From NCBI RefSeq assembly GCF_012516395.1, contig NZ_CP051206.1:1594501-1658500 (forward strand): 64,000 bases of DNA, read 5' to 3'. Of the stretch, positions 8,927 to 17,823 are shown one piece after another. The translations under genes were made by a program, and so were the position numbers. This DNA comes from Dolichospermum flos-aquae CCAP 1403/13F (GTDB lineage Bacteria; Cyanobacteriota; Cyanobacteriia; Cyanobacteriales; Nostocaceae). Within the stretch, counting starts at the first letter, position 1; each line of letters opens with the position of its first letter. The notes under the pieces are model-generated. The model did not search any database. It was not told the origin of the DNA and saw nothing but the letters and a program-made list of their open reading frames with translations.

Positions 8927-9505
8927 ATGAAAGAAAACTTAAAAATTTTCCAATGTTCTGAAAATAAATATGTTGATGCAAAAATTTTGCCTTTATCTCA
9001 GAAGCATCTTGAAGAGATAGAATTATCTTGGAAACCTGAACTTAACAAGAATAAATGCTGGGACAAAGATTTAGAATTTAGCAAATATTTACATGAGAAA
9101 CCATCCTTAAAATTCTATGTATTGGAATGTAATTTAGTTGCCCAAGGTATAATTGGGTTACTTCCTGGTCGTCCGTCAATGTTAGAACGGGGTGAAAATT
9201 TAGTTTACGTGGCTATATTAACTGTAGCACCTTGGAATCGCGCAGATATTAACAATTCACCGAAATATAAAGGAATAGGTACAACTTTAATAACATTCGC
9301 AGCTATATTTAGTATTCACTTAGGATTTGAAGGTAAGATAGGTTTACATTCTGTGAAAACAGCAGAAAATTTTTATAAACGTTTAGACTTTCTTGATTTA
9401 GGGAATGATATAAATTACAAGAATTATCACTATTTAGAGTTACCTATTGATGATGCTGAGTTATTAGTTTTAAACTCTTTATTGCTTGACAATTTAAGTA
9501 ATTAG
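8927..9505 (+). CDS. GNAT-type N-acetyltransferase
   Basis: A 192-residue protein with the GNAT core. The strand LVYVAILTVAPWNR is followed by the acetyl-CoA pyrophosphate loop KYKGIGTTLITFA (K-x-x-G-x-G pattern) and the late element VKTAENFYKRLDFLDLG, which resembles the family's C-terminal N-x-A-x-x-F/Y-Y-x-x-x-G-F motif. The start is ATG 8927; a GTG one codon upstream is possible. The substrate is unknown. The gene sits between the intact U32 gene and a damaged duplicate of that gene's 3' end, so it may have arrived with or within a duplication. Its sequence is very AT-rich compared with the flanking housekeeping genes. Confidence 0.65.
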   Translation: MKENLKIFQCSENKYVDAKILPLSQKHLEEIELSWKPELNKNKCWDKDLEFSKYLHEKPSLKFYVLECNLVAQGIIGLLPGRPSMLERGENLVYVAILTVAPWNRADINNSPKYKGIGTTLITFAAIFSIHLGFEGKIGLHSVKTAENFYKRLDFLDLGNDINYKNYHYLELPIDDAELLVLNSLLLDNLSN

Positions 9506-9514
9506 GGTGCCAAT

Positions 9515-9690
9515 TTTTGTCGTACCACTCCAGATAACTAAACCTGGGTAAACCTACATTTTAAAATAAGTTCTTAACTTTGGCAAAAATTGAAGCTACA
9601 AAACCAATTAGGTGTGACTCGTAGTGCATTGGGGATGATGTAGCTAAACTACGATAAGTAGTATTACAATATTTATGCACCTTGTTTACT
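9515..9690 (+). pseudogene. Decayed partial duplicate of the U32 gene 3' end
   Basis: Bases 9515-9575 align with 8104-8165 inside the U32 gene (sharing ATAACTAAACCTGG and related stretches). The alignment then jumps to 8732-8833, covering that gene's last codons, stop region and about 40 bases beyond it (ACAAAACCAATTAGGTGTGA is shared exactly). Point differences and indels break the frame. It is a remnant with an internal deletion of about 570 bases, joined at the short shared sequence AACTT. Confidence 0.8.
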
Positions 9691-9697
9691 ACTTTAT

Positions 9698-11223
9698 ATG
9701 TCAAGTTTAAATCCTCAGTGTCAGCAATTGCAAGCACAAGTTGAGTCTATTCTCCAACTTATACACCAAGAAGCGGCTTTGCGATCGCAAGATATTACAT
9801 CTGTACAAATTTCTTTGGATAAAGCAGTTTCTCCCAAGTTTGAAATTGTGTTTGCGGGTGCTTTTAGTGCGGGTAAATCAATGTTGATTAATGCACTTTT
9901 GGAGAGGGAATTGTTATATAGTGCACAAGGACACGCGACTGGTACAGAATGTAAAATTGAATATGCACCAGCAGATTCAGAAAGAGTTGTTTTAACCTTT
10001 TTGAGTGAAGCAGAAATTCGGGAACAAGCGGTTTTTTTATGTCAACAATTGGGATTTAATACTGTAGAAAATATCAATAAACAGGATGTAGTTGATTTAT
10101 TGCATCAAGGTTGTACAGCAATTATTCAACAAGAGGGAGGAGAAAATAAATCAGAACGTGCAAAACAAGCAAAAGCATTAATTTTATTGTTAGAAGGATA
10201 TGTTGCAAACTAGGATTTTACGGAAGTCAAATTAAGCAAACAAGCATAGAAGATAGATTTGGATTAGATTCGATTTTTGCAGAAAGTGTTAAAGGTTTAG
10301 ATGGAAGGGAAGAAACACCACAATTTGTTTATGAGTTTAATCGTTATTGTACTTCGGAAAAATTATCTCATAGTCAATTCCGTATTGCTGTTACTAACTT
10401 TGAAACTCCCAATCAAAACTATGTGAGAATTTTAAGCGAACAGGGAACACCGTTAATTAACCAACTCATTCAAGATAGTGGAATTGAAGAATTTCGCACA
10501 TCAATTACTCGTTATCTTACAGAAGAGAAACGTCCCCAATTATTCAAGAATCTCGCAGATGATTTAGAAGACATTTGTATCAAACTCAAAAAACACTATC
10601 AAAGTGTGCAAATTGATTTAGATAGTCAACCGCGAGAAATTGAGAGTATGAAAGAATATGAGTTGCAAAAATTAAATCAGCAACTCCAGCAAGTTGGGAG
10701 AGATTTTAATCAGCACATTCATGATGAAGTTAACAGATTAATAAATAATAATTGTGAAGAATTTGAAACAGATTTTCGACAATTACAATCACGGATGATT
10801 CGTCGTCTTGATGAATTATTAGATACCTTTTCCGTTGCAGAAGCTTACCGTCGCGCTACTTTGAGTCATCCCCGCAATGCAACTGCACCTTTATTAGCTA
10901 TTTTAGTAGAGGCTTTTTATTACTTATCTAATCAGTTGGAAGATATTTTAATTGAGTCTTGCGAACAAGTAATTGCTAATCTGTTCCAACAATTAATGAC
11001 AAAGATTAGGAAATCAGAATATTACCGTCAATTGTATCGCTTATTAGGGAATGATGGAGGAATAGAAGCACAGGTAAAAGTCCTAGAAAAACAAGTTCCT
11101 CAAGCTTTGGTAAATACTGCTAGTGTTGAATGCGATTTACTTAATTGTCTGAATCAGGATATCCAGGATTTAAGGATTGACAGGATTATTAATTGTCAGA
11201 ATCAGGATTTTCTAAAAGGTTAA
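9698..11223 (+). pseudogene. Dynamin-like GTPase, internally deleted and frameshifted
   Basis: Remnant of a cyanobacterial dynamin-family GTPase. The first part (9698-10213) keeps the P-loop GAFSAGKSMLINALL and the switch-I-like GHATGTECKIEY, then stops at TAG 10211. From about 10207 a different frame is open through 11223, beginning LGFYGSQIKQTSIEDRFGLD and containing the stalk-like coiled region. From my memory of intact homologues, about 200 residues between these parts (including the DTPG G3 motif and the G4 motif) are missing. The normal C-terminus is also replaced after TASVECD by a short tail encoded by a CAGGAT-rich repeat. A functional GTPase is very unlikely, although the 3' part could still be translated from an internal start. 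Confidence 0.75.
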
Positions 11224-11306
11224 CTTATTTTGAAATTGATAATTGATGATATAATTATTAATATTCTTAGTAAAAATACTGAAAAATAAAAACTTTATTC
11301 TCAAAT

Positions 11307-11496
11307 AAGTAGGTTAGCATTGAAAATCGTCGTTATGGCACTAGGCAAGAGGCAAGAGGCAAGAGGCAAGAGGCAAGAGGCAAGAGGCAAGAGGCAAGAG
11401 GCAAGAGTGAAGAGGGTTTGGGCGATTTTACTTTTCGTTACATATTACTCTTCGAGAAGCCGCTTCGCGTCTACGGTTTTTTCCGTTCACCTACTT
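11307..11496 (+). mobile_element. MITE-like element, copy 1, with GGCAAGA array
   Basis: About 190 bp bounded by AAGTAGGTT and its near-complement (...CACCTACTT). The left half contains GCATTGAAAATCGTCGTTAT and then about seven tandem AGGCAAG heptanucleotides; the right half contains GCGATTTTAC and GTTCACCTACTTAATT. The same segments occur in inverted orientation at 14804-14982. It encodes no transposase. A 60-codon open frame here is only translated repeat. Confidence 0.75.
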
Positions 11497-11498
11497 AA

Positions 11499-11663
11499 TT
11501 AAATCAAGAAATCCCAAAATATAAACACCAAATCACATCCTGTACATCCTCAAATCCTGGGTATCCTGATTCAGACAAATAATTAAATCAAGAAATCCCA
11601 AAATAGACATCTCCGGAAATAGCTAAAGTGTTACTACCACTGCTTTTCAAAGTGAGATTGCTC
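11499..11663. repeat. Direct repeats with CAGGAT-type motif
   Basis: AATTAAATCAAGAAATCCCA occurs twice (about 11499 and 11582), flanking ATCCTCAAATCCTGGGTATCCTGATT. Related TCAGGAT/TCCAGGAT words form the aberrant tail of the dynamin pseudogene at 11150-11215, in opposite orientation. No gene is visible. Confidence 0.55.
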
Positions 11664-11990
11664 CTAAGGTGATAATTTGGGTTTGCGCCCACCTCCGCCG
11701 AGAATGATTCGGATTTTTTTTGATTCAACCAATTGTTGTTTATGATTATGTAGTTCTATGGCTTTTTCTAAAAGTTGCTGTAACTGCTCATACTTCAGCC
11801 CCAATAAACGCTGTGATTCGTGAGTGCTATTTTGTGCCAATACATACTGAGAACAAGAAAGTTGTGTAATGCTCAATTCTAATAAAATTGCACTAATTAG
11901 AGCTATAGTGGAGTTTTTGTATTTAAAGATAAATTTATTTTGTCGTAATGTGTAAAAGATTATTCTATTATATGGTTGTACGCATAACAA
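11664..11990 (-). CDS. Small secreted protein, unrecognised
   Basis: A 108-residue open frame that I do not recognise. A hydrophobic stretch STIALISAILLELSITQ and a possible signal-peptidase region ending YVLAQN suggest export if the frame is real. The C-terminal half is a Q/E/L-rich helix (QLLEKAIELHNHKQQLVE) and it ends in GGGGRKPKLSP. The first about 25 residues look non-native, so translation may begin later. It lies alone in a repeat-rich stretch. It could equally be the remnant of a larger gene. Confidence 0.3.
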   Translation of the reverse strand: MLCVQPYNRIIFYTLRQNKFIFKYKNSTIALISAILLELSITQLSCSQYVLAQNSTHESQRLLGLKYEQLQQLLEKAIELHNHKQQLVESKKIRIILGGGGRKPKLSP

Positions 11991-12243
11991 GTAAATTGTG
12001 TAAATACTTAATTGAATATATTTGTTGTGTACCTTCTAGTATGACTTTAGCACGTAGATCATATAAATATTAAATAAGCACCTTCTTCCTCTAACTCCCG
12101 ACTCCTTTTTTATTTTTATCACTTGTGTTATTACAGGTAAAAATAACTAACGCTGTATAATTAACCCATCTTCTCAATCAAAACGATATTTTGAGTATTG
12201 GCGTTGGCGAGTAGTTCATTTATATTAGCTAAATCAGGGATAT

Positions 12244-14691
12244 ATGTGGCAACAACAAAAAAAAGATCGTGTAATTATCAAATTGGCCTTATTAATGGCT
12301 ATAACTACCAGTCCTGTGGGAGCAAATCTCTTGATTTCCCTACCCGTCCGCGCGGAATCTGAGAGTAATACTCCGGCTTTTGCTTTACCGAAAAAAGTAG
12401 AAAATGGTACTGTCATTAAAATTGACGGTTCTCTTAACTCTATCATTGTCAACCAAAGCCTCAAAGAAAACTTTGAAAAACAGTTTTCAGGAACTCAGGT
12501 AGAAATTGGCGTAAATGGGAATGGATATGCTATAAAATCGGTTTTAGATGGTAACGTTGACCTAGCATCCCTTGGTCGTAGACTCACCCCAGAAGAAAAA
12601 GCTCAAGGATTAAAACAGGTGTTGGTGCGTCGAGAAAAAATTGCCATCATCGTTGGTATGAATAATCTCTTTTCTGACAGTTTAACTATTGAGCAATTTG
12701 CCAAGATTTTTCGAGGAGAAATTGCAGATTGGTCAGAAATAGGAAAAGGTAAAGGTAAGATTAGATTTATAGATCGTCCCTTAAATAGTGATACTCGCAG
12801 TTCTTTTAGTGAATATTCAGCATTTAAGTCTGGACAATTGCTAACAGGTGCTAATGCTGTGCAAATGTTGGAAGATAACACAACTGACATCATTAGAGAA
12901 TTAGGTAATGATGGCATTAGCTATGTTTTAGCAAATCAAATTTCCAATCTGCCAGATGTGCGAGTATTAAAAGTACAAAACTACTTACCGAATGATTCTA
13001 AATATCCCTTTTCTCAGTCTTTTGTTTACGTTTATAAAGAAAATCCCAGTCCTAAAATTAGAGATTTTCTAGGCTTTATTTTAGCTAAACCAGGAGAAGA
13101 GTCAATAAAAGCTGCTAGAGAAACAGAAGCAATTGCTATTGCAGCCAGAACATTACAAACTATTTCTATATCTATGGCTACCACAGCCACTCCTGAAGTT
13201 TCTCAAACTCCATCTTTAACAACGATTCCCGAAACATTAGTTACACCCCCATCTATAAAAAATAAAGGGGAAACAGGGTTGATAAATCCTCTTGATAATC
13301 CTTCAATGATTACCAAGAATATGAGGTTTTTCTTACTACTACCTTTATTTTTTATTGTGGGATTAAGTAGTTTTTTACCCTTGTGGTTGAGAAGAAAAAA
13401 TCGAGTTGCTTCCAGCGGCACTTCGCTATCCTCGAATCCGGAAACAGATTCCCTTCCAGAAACAGTTTTTACTCTGTCAGATTCAGAAGCATTCGCATCA
13501 ATTCTCGCTAACAATGGTAATGGTAATGGCAATGGTGCAAATCACTACAAACAAGAAAACTCCCAAGAAATAACAGCAACTGGCAATATAGCTGTCATAG
13601 ATATACCGCAGACAAGTTCCCCTCACAATCAAATAAACAAAATTTCTGAAATTGATCTGAATATAGATTATGATGAAGTAGTTTGGGATACGGAAGACCC
13701 TGTAATTGTTGTTAATAATCACTTTCCCCAAATCCCGAATATTCACCACCAACCAAATGATGCAGATATCTCCACAGATGAAGTCAGCAATTTTCTCTTA
13801 GAAGCACCAGAACTACCTGTAACTCAATCTAATCAAAATATTACATCCCTATCAGAATTACTTGGTATCACTTCGACACCAGTTAAGCCAGATATCAGCC
13901 TATCAGAACTCCTGAATACAACCCCTAAACCAGTCAACCAACCACCGCAAAATCAAGATTTACCATCAGAGTTAGGAGAGGCTTTAAACGCCATTAACAG
14001 TCCAATTGCACTCACACAACTGGAAATAGAAGAAGAGATATATCCTACTCTATTGCATCCCACAGCCACAAATGAAGACATAGCTATCGAGTTAGATGCA
14101 GAGATAGAAGCTTGGACTAATATTAATCCCATGACTGTGACTGGAAATACCAGAATTATCTTCACACCGCGCACTCCCAAATGGGCTTACCTGTCTTGGT
14201 ATATTTCCGATAATCATCAACAAACATTACAGAATCAAGGACTCACCATTTTAGCAATTCGGGTCTATGATGTTACAAACCTTGATCTAAGCTATCAACG
14301 TCCTCAATTTGATGCACAATACGAATGTGAAGCCGCAACATCTAGTCGTTATGTGCCTATTCCCAGGGGTGAACGGGACTACATGACAGAAATTGGTTAT
14401 GTGAATAATGATAATCAGTGGTTGTGTTTAGCGCGTTCTGGTACAGTCCGTATTTTCAGTCGTCCGAGTACGGATTTCTGGGTTGTCGTTGATGCAGAAT
14501 TAATTCTTCATGGTGCAACAGAAGAAGGTGCAAATGTCACTATTGATGGTCAAAAAGTCAAAGTAAATCCTGATGGTACATTTAAGCTAACGATTCCCTT
14601 TGTAGATGATCTAGCTAGTTATCATATAACAGCAACTTCTGTCAATAGAGAACATACCAAAGCTATTGATAAGAAGTTTTTTCAGGAATAA
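12244..14691 (+). CDS. PstS-like binding protein fused to DUF4912
   Basis: An 815-residue multi-domain protein. Residues 1-38 look like a signal peptide ending near VRAES. About 50-300 form a periplasmic phosphate-binding-protein-like domain (NGTVIKIDGSLNSIIVNQSL, GVNGNGYAIKSVLDGNVDLA, IFRGEIADWSEIGKGKG). A proline/threonine-rich spacer leads to one transmembrane helix at about 360-382 (RFFLLLPLFFIVGLSSFLPL) followed by RRKNR. After an acidic low-complexity linker (about 390-630), a DUF4912 domain follows (RTPKWAYLSWYIS, RVYDVTNLDL, FWVVVDAELILHGATEEGAN). The layout suggests an extracytoplasmic sensor tethered through the membrane to a cytoplasmic DUF4912 domain. Its ligand and partner are unknown. 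Confidence 0.8.
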   Translation: MWQQQKKDRVIIKLALLMAITTSPVGANLLISLPVRAESESNTPAFALPKKVENGTVIKIDGSLNSIIVNQSLKENFEKQFSGTQVEIGVNGNGYAIKSVLDGNVDLASLGRRLTPEEKAQGLKQVLVRREKIAIIVGMNNLFSDSLTIEQFAKIFRGEIADWSEIGKGKGKIRFIDRPLNSDTRSSFSEYSAFKSGQLLTGANAVQMLEDNTTDIIRELGNDGISYVLANQISNLPDVRVLKVQNYLPNDSKYPFSQSFVYVYKENPSPKIRDFLGFILAKPGEESIKAARETEAIAIAARTLQTISISMATTATPEVSQTPSLTTIPETLVTPPSIKNKGETGLINPLDNPSMITKNMRFFLLLPLFFIVGLSSFLPLWLRRKNRVASSGTSLSSNPETDSLPETVFTLSDSEAFASILANNGNGNGNGANHYKQENSQEITATGNIAVIDIPQTSSPHNQINKISEIDLNIDYDEVVWDTEDPVIVVNNHFPQIPNIHHQPNDADISTDEVSNFLLEAPELPVTQSNQNITSLSELLGITSTPVKPDISLSELLNTTPKPVNQPPQNQDLPSELGEALNAINSPIALTQLEIEEEIYPTLLHPTATNEDIAIELDAEIEAWTNINPMTVTGNTRIIFTPRTPKWAYLSWYISDNHQQTLQNQGLTILAIRVYDVTNLDLSYQRPQFDAQYECEAATSSRYVPIPRGERDYMTEIGYVNNDNQWLCLARSGTVRIFSRPSTDFWVVVDAELILHGATEEGANVTIDGQKVKVNPDGTFKLTIPFVDDLASYHITATSVNREHTKAIDKKFFQE

Positions 14692-15038
14692 AAAGAGAGT
14701 TAAAAGGTAGGTTGGGTTGTTCGCGTTAGCGTTGCGGAGCAATGGCTTTGCGAAACCCAACAAAACCAATTATTTCTAATGTTCAAATGTTGGGTTTTCA
14801 ATTAAGTAGGTGAACACAATAAAACCAAATTGTGTAAAGAAATGTAAAATCGCTGAAAACTTCTTTACTCTTGCCTCTTGCCTCTTGCCTCTTTACTCTT
14901 TACTCTTTACTCTTTACTCTTTACTCTTGCCTCTTGCCTCTTGCCTCTTGCTATGACGACAATTTTCAACGCCAACCTACTTATTTCTGATGTTCAAATG
15001 TTGGGTTTCCTTACGTCAACCCAACCTACGAAATGAGA
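14692..15038. repeat. Repeat cluster with MITE-like element copy 2
   Basis: The whole gap is repetitive. 14804-14982 is the inverted second copy of the element at 11307-11496, and includes CTCTTGC and CTTTACT heptanucleotide runs. Near-identical 27-bp direct repeats (ATTTCT-A/G-ATGTTCAAATGTTGGG) flank it at about 14772 and 14983. GTTGGGTTTCCTTACGTC... at 15000-15028 is a short palindrome family also found at 50963-50992. No gene is visible. Confidence 0.75.
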
Positions 15039-17345
15039 TTATTTACCAATCATGGCAACAATAATAGATAGAGGAACATGAGAAAAATAATCTCTTTGAA
15101 ATTGTTCTTCTCTAACTGCGGCTAAAAATTGACTAATAGCATAATCAGCAGGTTTTTGATAATATTTAAAATCCCAACTTATTTGTAAGTGATGATTTTG
15201 ACGTTGGACGATAAAGCCTAAATATTTTAAAGCTTGAAATCCTAAATATAGGCTTTGGTCACTAATACCCAATTTCTCTAAAATCTGCACACGGGTAACT
15301 AGCTGGTTTGTGCGACCAAGATATTTAGCAATACCTACCAGAGTTACTAAAACATCTCTAGGAGTCTGATTTTGGGGTTTTCTCCAAGCAATCACTAATT
15401 GTTTTTGTTGATTTAGCGATTGTTTCCACCATAACCGGAGATTATCCCAATTAGTAGGACAATTTTTCATGATTAATAATGATTTTTCTGATTTTAATTC
15501 TCCTAAATCTTCCTGATTTCTCCAATCTAAAATCATTGCCGAATTCTGAGTTTTCAGTTCAGTTCCCGTATGGGAACGTAATGCAACTAATCTAATTTCA
15601 TAGCGGTTTTTAAAGCTATTAAAATCAATTTCGGCAATACAATCACATTTACCTATAGGCAATTCTTCCTTATAATGTCCCCACCAAATTCCTGGAAAAG
15701 GATTATTAGTAGAATCATCTCGAATGTTAAAATCAGTTTTAATATATTGGATTTTATTTCCTTTTAAATCTTGTTCATTTCTATGCCAAGAATTTTCAAA
15801 CCAACAATTTTTAATTAGTAGCTTGGGAATAGGATTTCCCATACCACAGGGTTCTAAAAGTTTCAATTCTAAAAATAAATCTTTACCCAAATCTGCAACG
15901 GTCACCACCAAATCAGCTTGGACTGTGGGAGTAAGATTAATTCCTCCTAAAGATTGGCGTAATTTCTGGTTAATTGCGGCTGTAAATAAGGGGATATTTT
16001 CTACTAATAAACTCAAACCCGCTGCAAAAGGATGTCCACCAAAACGATCTAATAAATGGGCTTGTTCTTGAACTAATTGATATAAATCAACAGAATTAAT
16101 TGAACGTGCCGAACCTCGCGCAAAGGATGGGCTAGAATCTGTCTTATTCTCCTTTGCTTCTGTACTTAATAAAATTGTCGGTCGTCCCGTTTCTTGGGCA
16201 ATTTGACCAGCAACCAAACCCAAAACACCACCTGCCCATTGAGGATCTTCTAAAACAATGACGCTGGTAGTGGATAAGTCTAATTGATTGAGTTTTTTCG
16301 TAACTTGGACTTGGACATCTTTTTGTAAAGACTTACGACGGGAATTAGCTAATTCTGTTTCTTCTGCAAGTTGTTGACAACGCTGCATATCTCTACTCGT
16401 CAATAATTCTACACAAAAACTAGCGTCACCATGAATGCGACTAACCGCATTAATTCGCGGTCCCAAACCAAAAGAAATATCTGTAGGGCGATCGCCACTT
16501 TTCTGGCATAATTCTAATAACTTACCCACACCTGGCCTTCTTCTGGCTGTTGGTAGTTTTTGATAATCCGTGTGTAATTGTTGAATTCCCAATTGTGCCA
16601 AATACCGACAATCACCACTTAATTGGACCAAATCGGCAATTAATCCCACTGCAACTAAATCTAGTAAATCAGTTAAAGGATGTGCAGGAATATCTGGCAA
16701 ACTTATATATAAAGCTTCCACCAATTTATAAGCAACAGCCACACCAGAAAGATGATATAAAGGATGTTCCTTAGCTAAATAACGAGGATTGATAATTGCG
16801 ACTACGGGAGGACGTTCTGAGGGTAATGTATGATGGTCAGTCACAATCACATCTATCCCTAAACTTTGGGCATAAATGATTTCGGCAATATTTGTACTGC
16901 CCGTATCACAAGTAACAATTAACTGACAACCTTGTGCAGCTAAAATATCAATTCCTGGTTTATTTAAACCATGAGATTCAGTTAAACGATTGGGAATATA
17001 ATAACTTAATTGACGATGTTGCTGAAAAAATTCACCCAAACCATCCCATAATACCGCAGTCGAAGTAATTCCATCTGCATCAAAATCTCCCCAAATAACA
17101 ATTTTTGCTCCCGTTTTCCCCGCAGTAATTAACCTTTCTATAGCTAAATTCATTTCCTGTCCAAATTCAAAAGAACTGGCAGGTTGATAACTTTGATAAT
17201 TAATAAAAGCCGCTAATTTTTCCTGATCTTGAATTCCCCGTTGCCAAAATAATTGAGCCGCAAAATCACCACCTGTTGGGTAACTTTTCACTAATTCAAT
17301 AAACCAATCAGGGGGTTTTTCCGTTCCTGTTAAAATCCATTCCAT
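15039..17345 (-). CDS. recJ: Single-stranded-DNA-specific exonuclease RecJ
   Basis: A 768-residue DHH-superfamily 5'-3' single-strand exonuclease used in recombination and mismatch/base-excision repair. Metal-binding motifs of the DHH core are present: GDFDADGITS (86-95), CDTGS (146-150) and DHH (170-172). They are followed by the DHHA1 region with GGHPFAAGLSL and an OB-like domain containing EPCGMGNPIPKLL. The C-terminal about 200 residues are an extension that I associate with cyanobacterial RecJ (roughly 580 residues in E. coli). The start is the ATG at 17345. Upstream on its strand lies a 30-bp perfect palindrome. No operon partner is visible. Confidence 0.9.
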   Translation of the reverse strand: MEWILTGTEKPPDWFIELVKSYPTGGDFAAQLFWQRGIQDQEKLAAFINYQSYQPASSFEFGQEMNLAIERLITAGKTGAKIVIWGDFDADGITSTAVLWDGLGEFFQQHRQLSYYIPNRLTESHGLNKPGIDILAAQGCQLIVTCDTGSTNIAEIIYAQSLGIDVIVTDHHTLPSERPPVVAIINPRYLAKEHPLYHLSGVAVAYKLVEALYISLPDIPAHPLTDLLDLVAVGLIADLVQLSGDCRYLAQLGIQQLHTDYQKLPTARRRPGVGKLLELCQKSGDRPTDISFGLGPRINAVSRIHGDASFCVELLTSRDMQRCQQLAEETELANSRRKSLQKDVQVQVTKKLNQLDLSTTSVIVLEDPQWAGGVLGLVAGQIAQETGRPTILLSTEAKENKTDSSPSFARGSARSINSVDLYQLVQEQAHLLDRFGGHPFAAGLSLLVENIPLFTAAINQKLRQSLGGINLTPTVQADLVVTVADLGKDLFLELKLLEPCGMGNPIPKLLIKNCWFENSWHRNEQDLKGNKIQYIKTDFNIRDDSTNNPFPGIWWGHYKEELPIGKCDCIAEIDFNSFKNRYEIRLVALRSHTGTELKTQNSAMILDWRNQEDLGELKSEKSLLIMKNCPTNWDNLRLWWKQSLNQQKQLVIAWRKPQNQTPRDVLVTLVGIAKYLGRTNQLVTRVQILEKLGISDQSLYLGFQALKYLGFIVQRQNHHLQISWDFKYYQKPADYAISQFLAAVREEQFQRDYFSHVPLSIIVAMIGK

Positions 17346-17823
17346 TTTAGATCACATTCTCTTGTATTTCTCTCCGTGCCTGGAGCGTCTCTGCGTGAGA
17401 CCAGGAATTTATTCATTAGACATCTGGTGAAAATTAAATATGCGTGACTTACAACCCTTGTAGAGACGTTCCATGGAACGTCTCTACATTCTTTTCTGAA
17501 GATGTCTATTAGGAATTGCTTCTGTTTTGCCAGAACCCATGGTAGTCCGGGTACGTTTATAACCATGCTTAAACTGCTGTGATATTTGTGCAATATAGAT
17601 TTTAGCAGTTTTTGACCCCGATTTTCTGTTTATTTGTGAGAAATCCGGGCTAGGAGAAGCATTATTAGACTTCGTGGACATTACCGACCTAGAACAATAG
17701 CTAACACCCACACAGACCTGATCTAAGCTACTTTTTTGAAATTTTAATTTCCCTCTGCGGGACTAGCTTATAATTACCAAGGGGCTGATGATGCTCCTGT
17801 ACTTGTAAGTCTAAGGGGGATAG
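17346..17823. other. recJ-CPBP divergent intergenic region
   Basis: A 478-bp gap between divergent genes. It contains a 30-base perfect palindrome at 17459-17488 (TGTAGAGACGTTCCA followed by its complement). A 65-residue minus-strand open frame, whose internal ATG is near 17681, encodes STKSNNASPSPDFSQ...KTAKIYIAQIS. I do not recognise it and do not claim it as a gene. GGGGGATAG just before the CPBP start at 17824 may include its ribosome-binding site. Confidence 0.45.
17459..17488. repeat. 30-bp perfect palindrome
   Basis: TGTAGAGACGTTCCA is followed immediately by its exact reverse complement with no loop. AGAGACG words recur in other repeat contexts of the window (for example 20785). It is likely a dispersed cyanobacterial palindromic repeat or protein-binding site. 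Confidence 0.7.

Noticed and set aside
11320-11502. 60-codon frame with ARGKRQE repeats
   Set aside because: Encoded by the AGGCAAG heptamer array within a MITE-like element.
17484-17711. 75-codon minus-strand frame upstream of recJ
   Set aside because: Some regular-looking composition, but no family match, and its C-terminal codons run into the palindrome; left as undecided in the gap entry.
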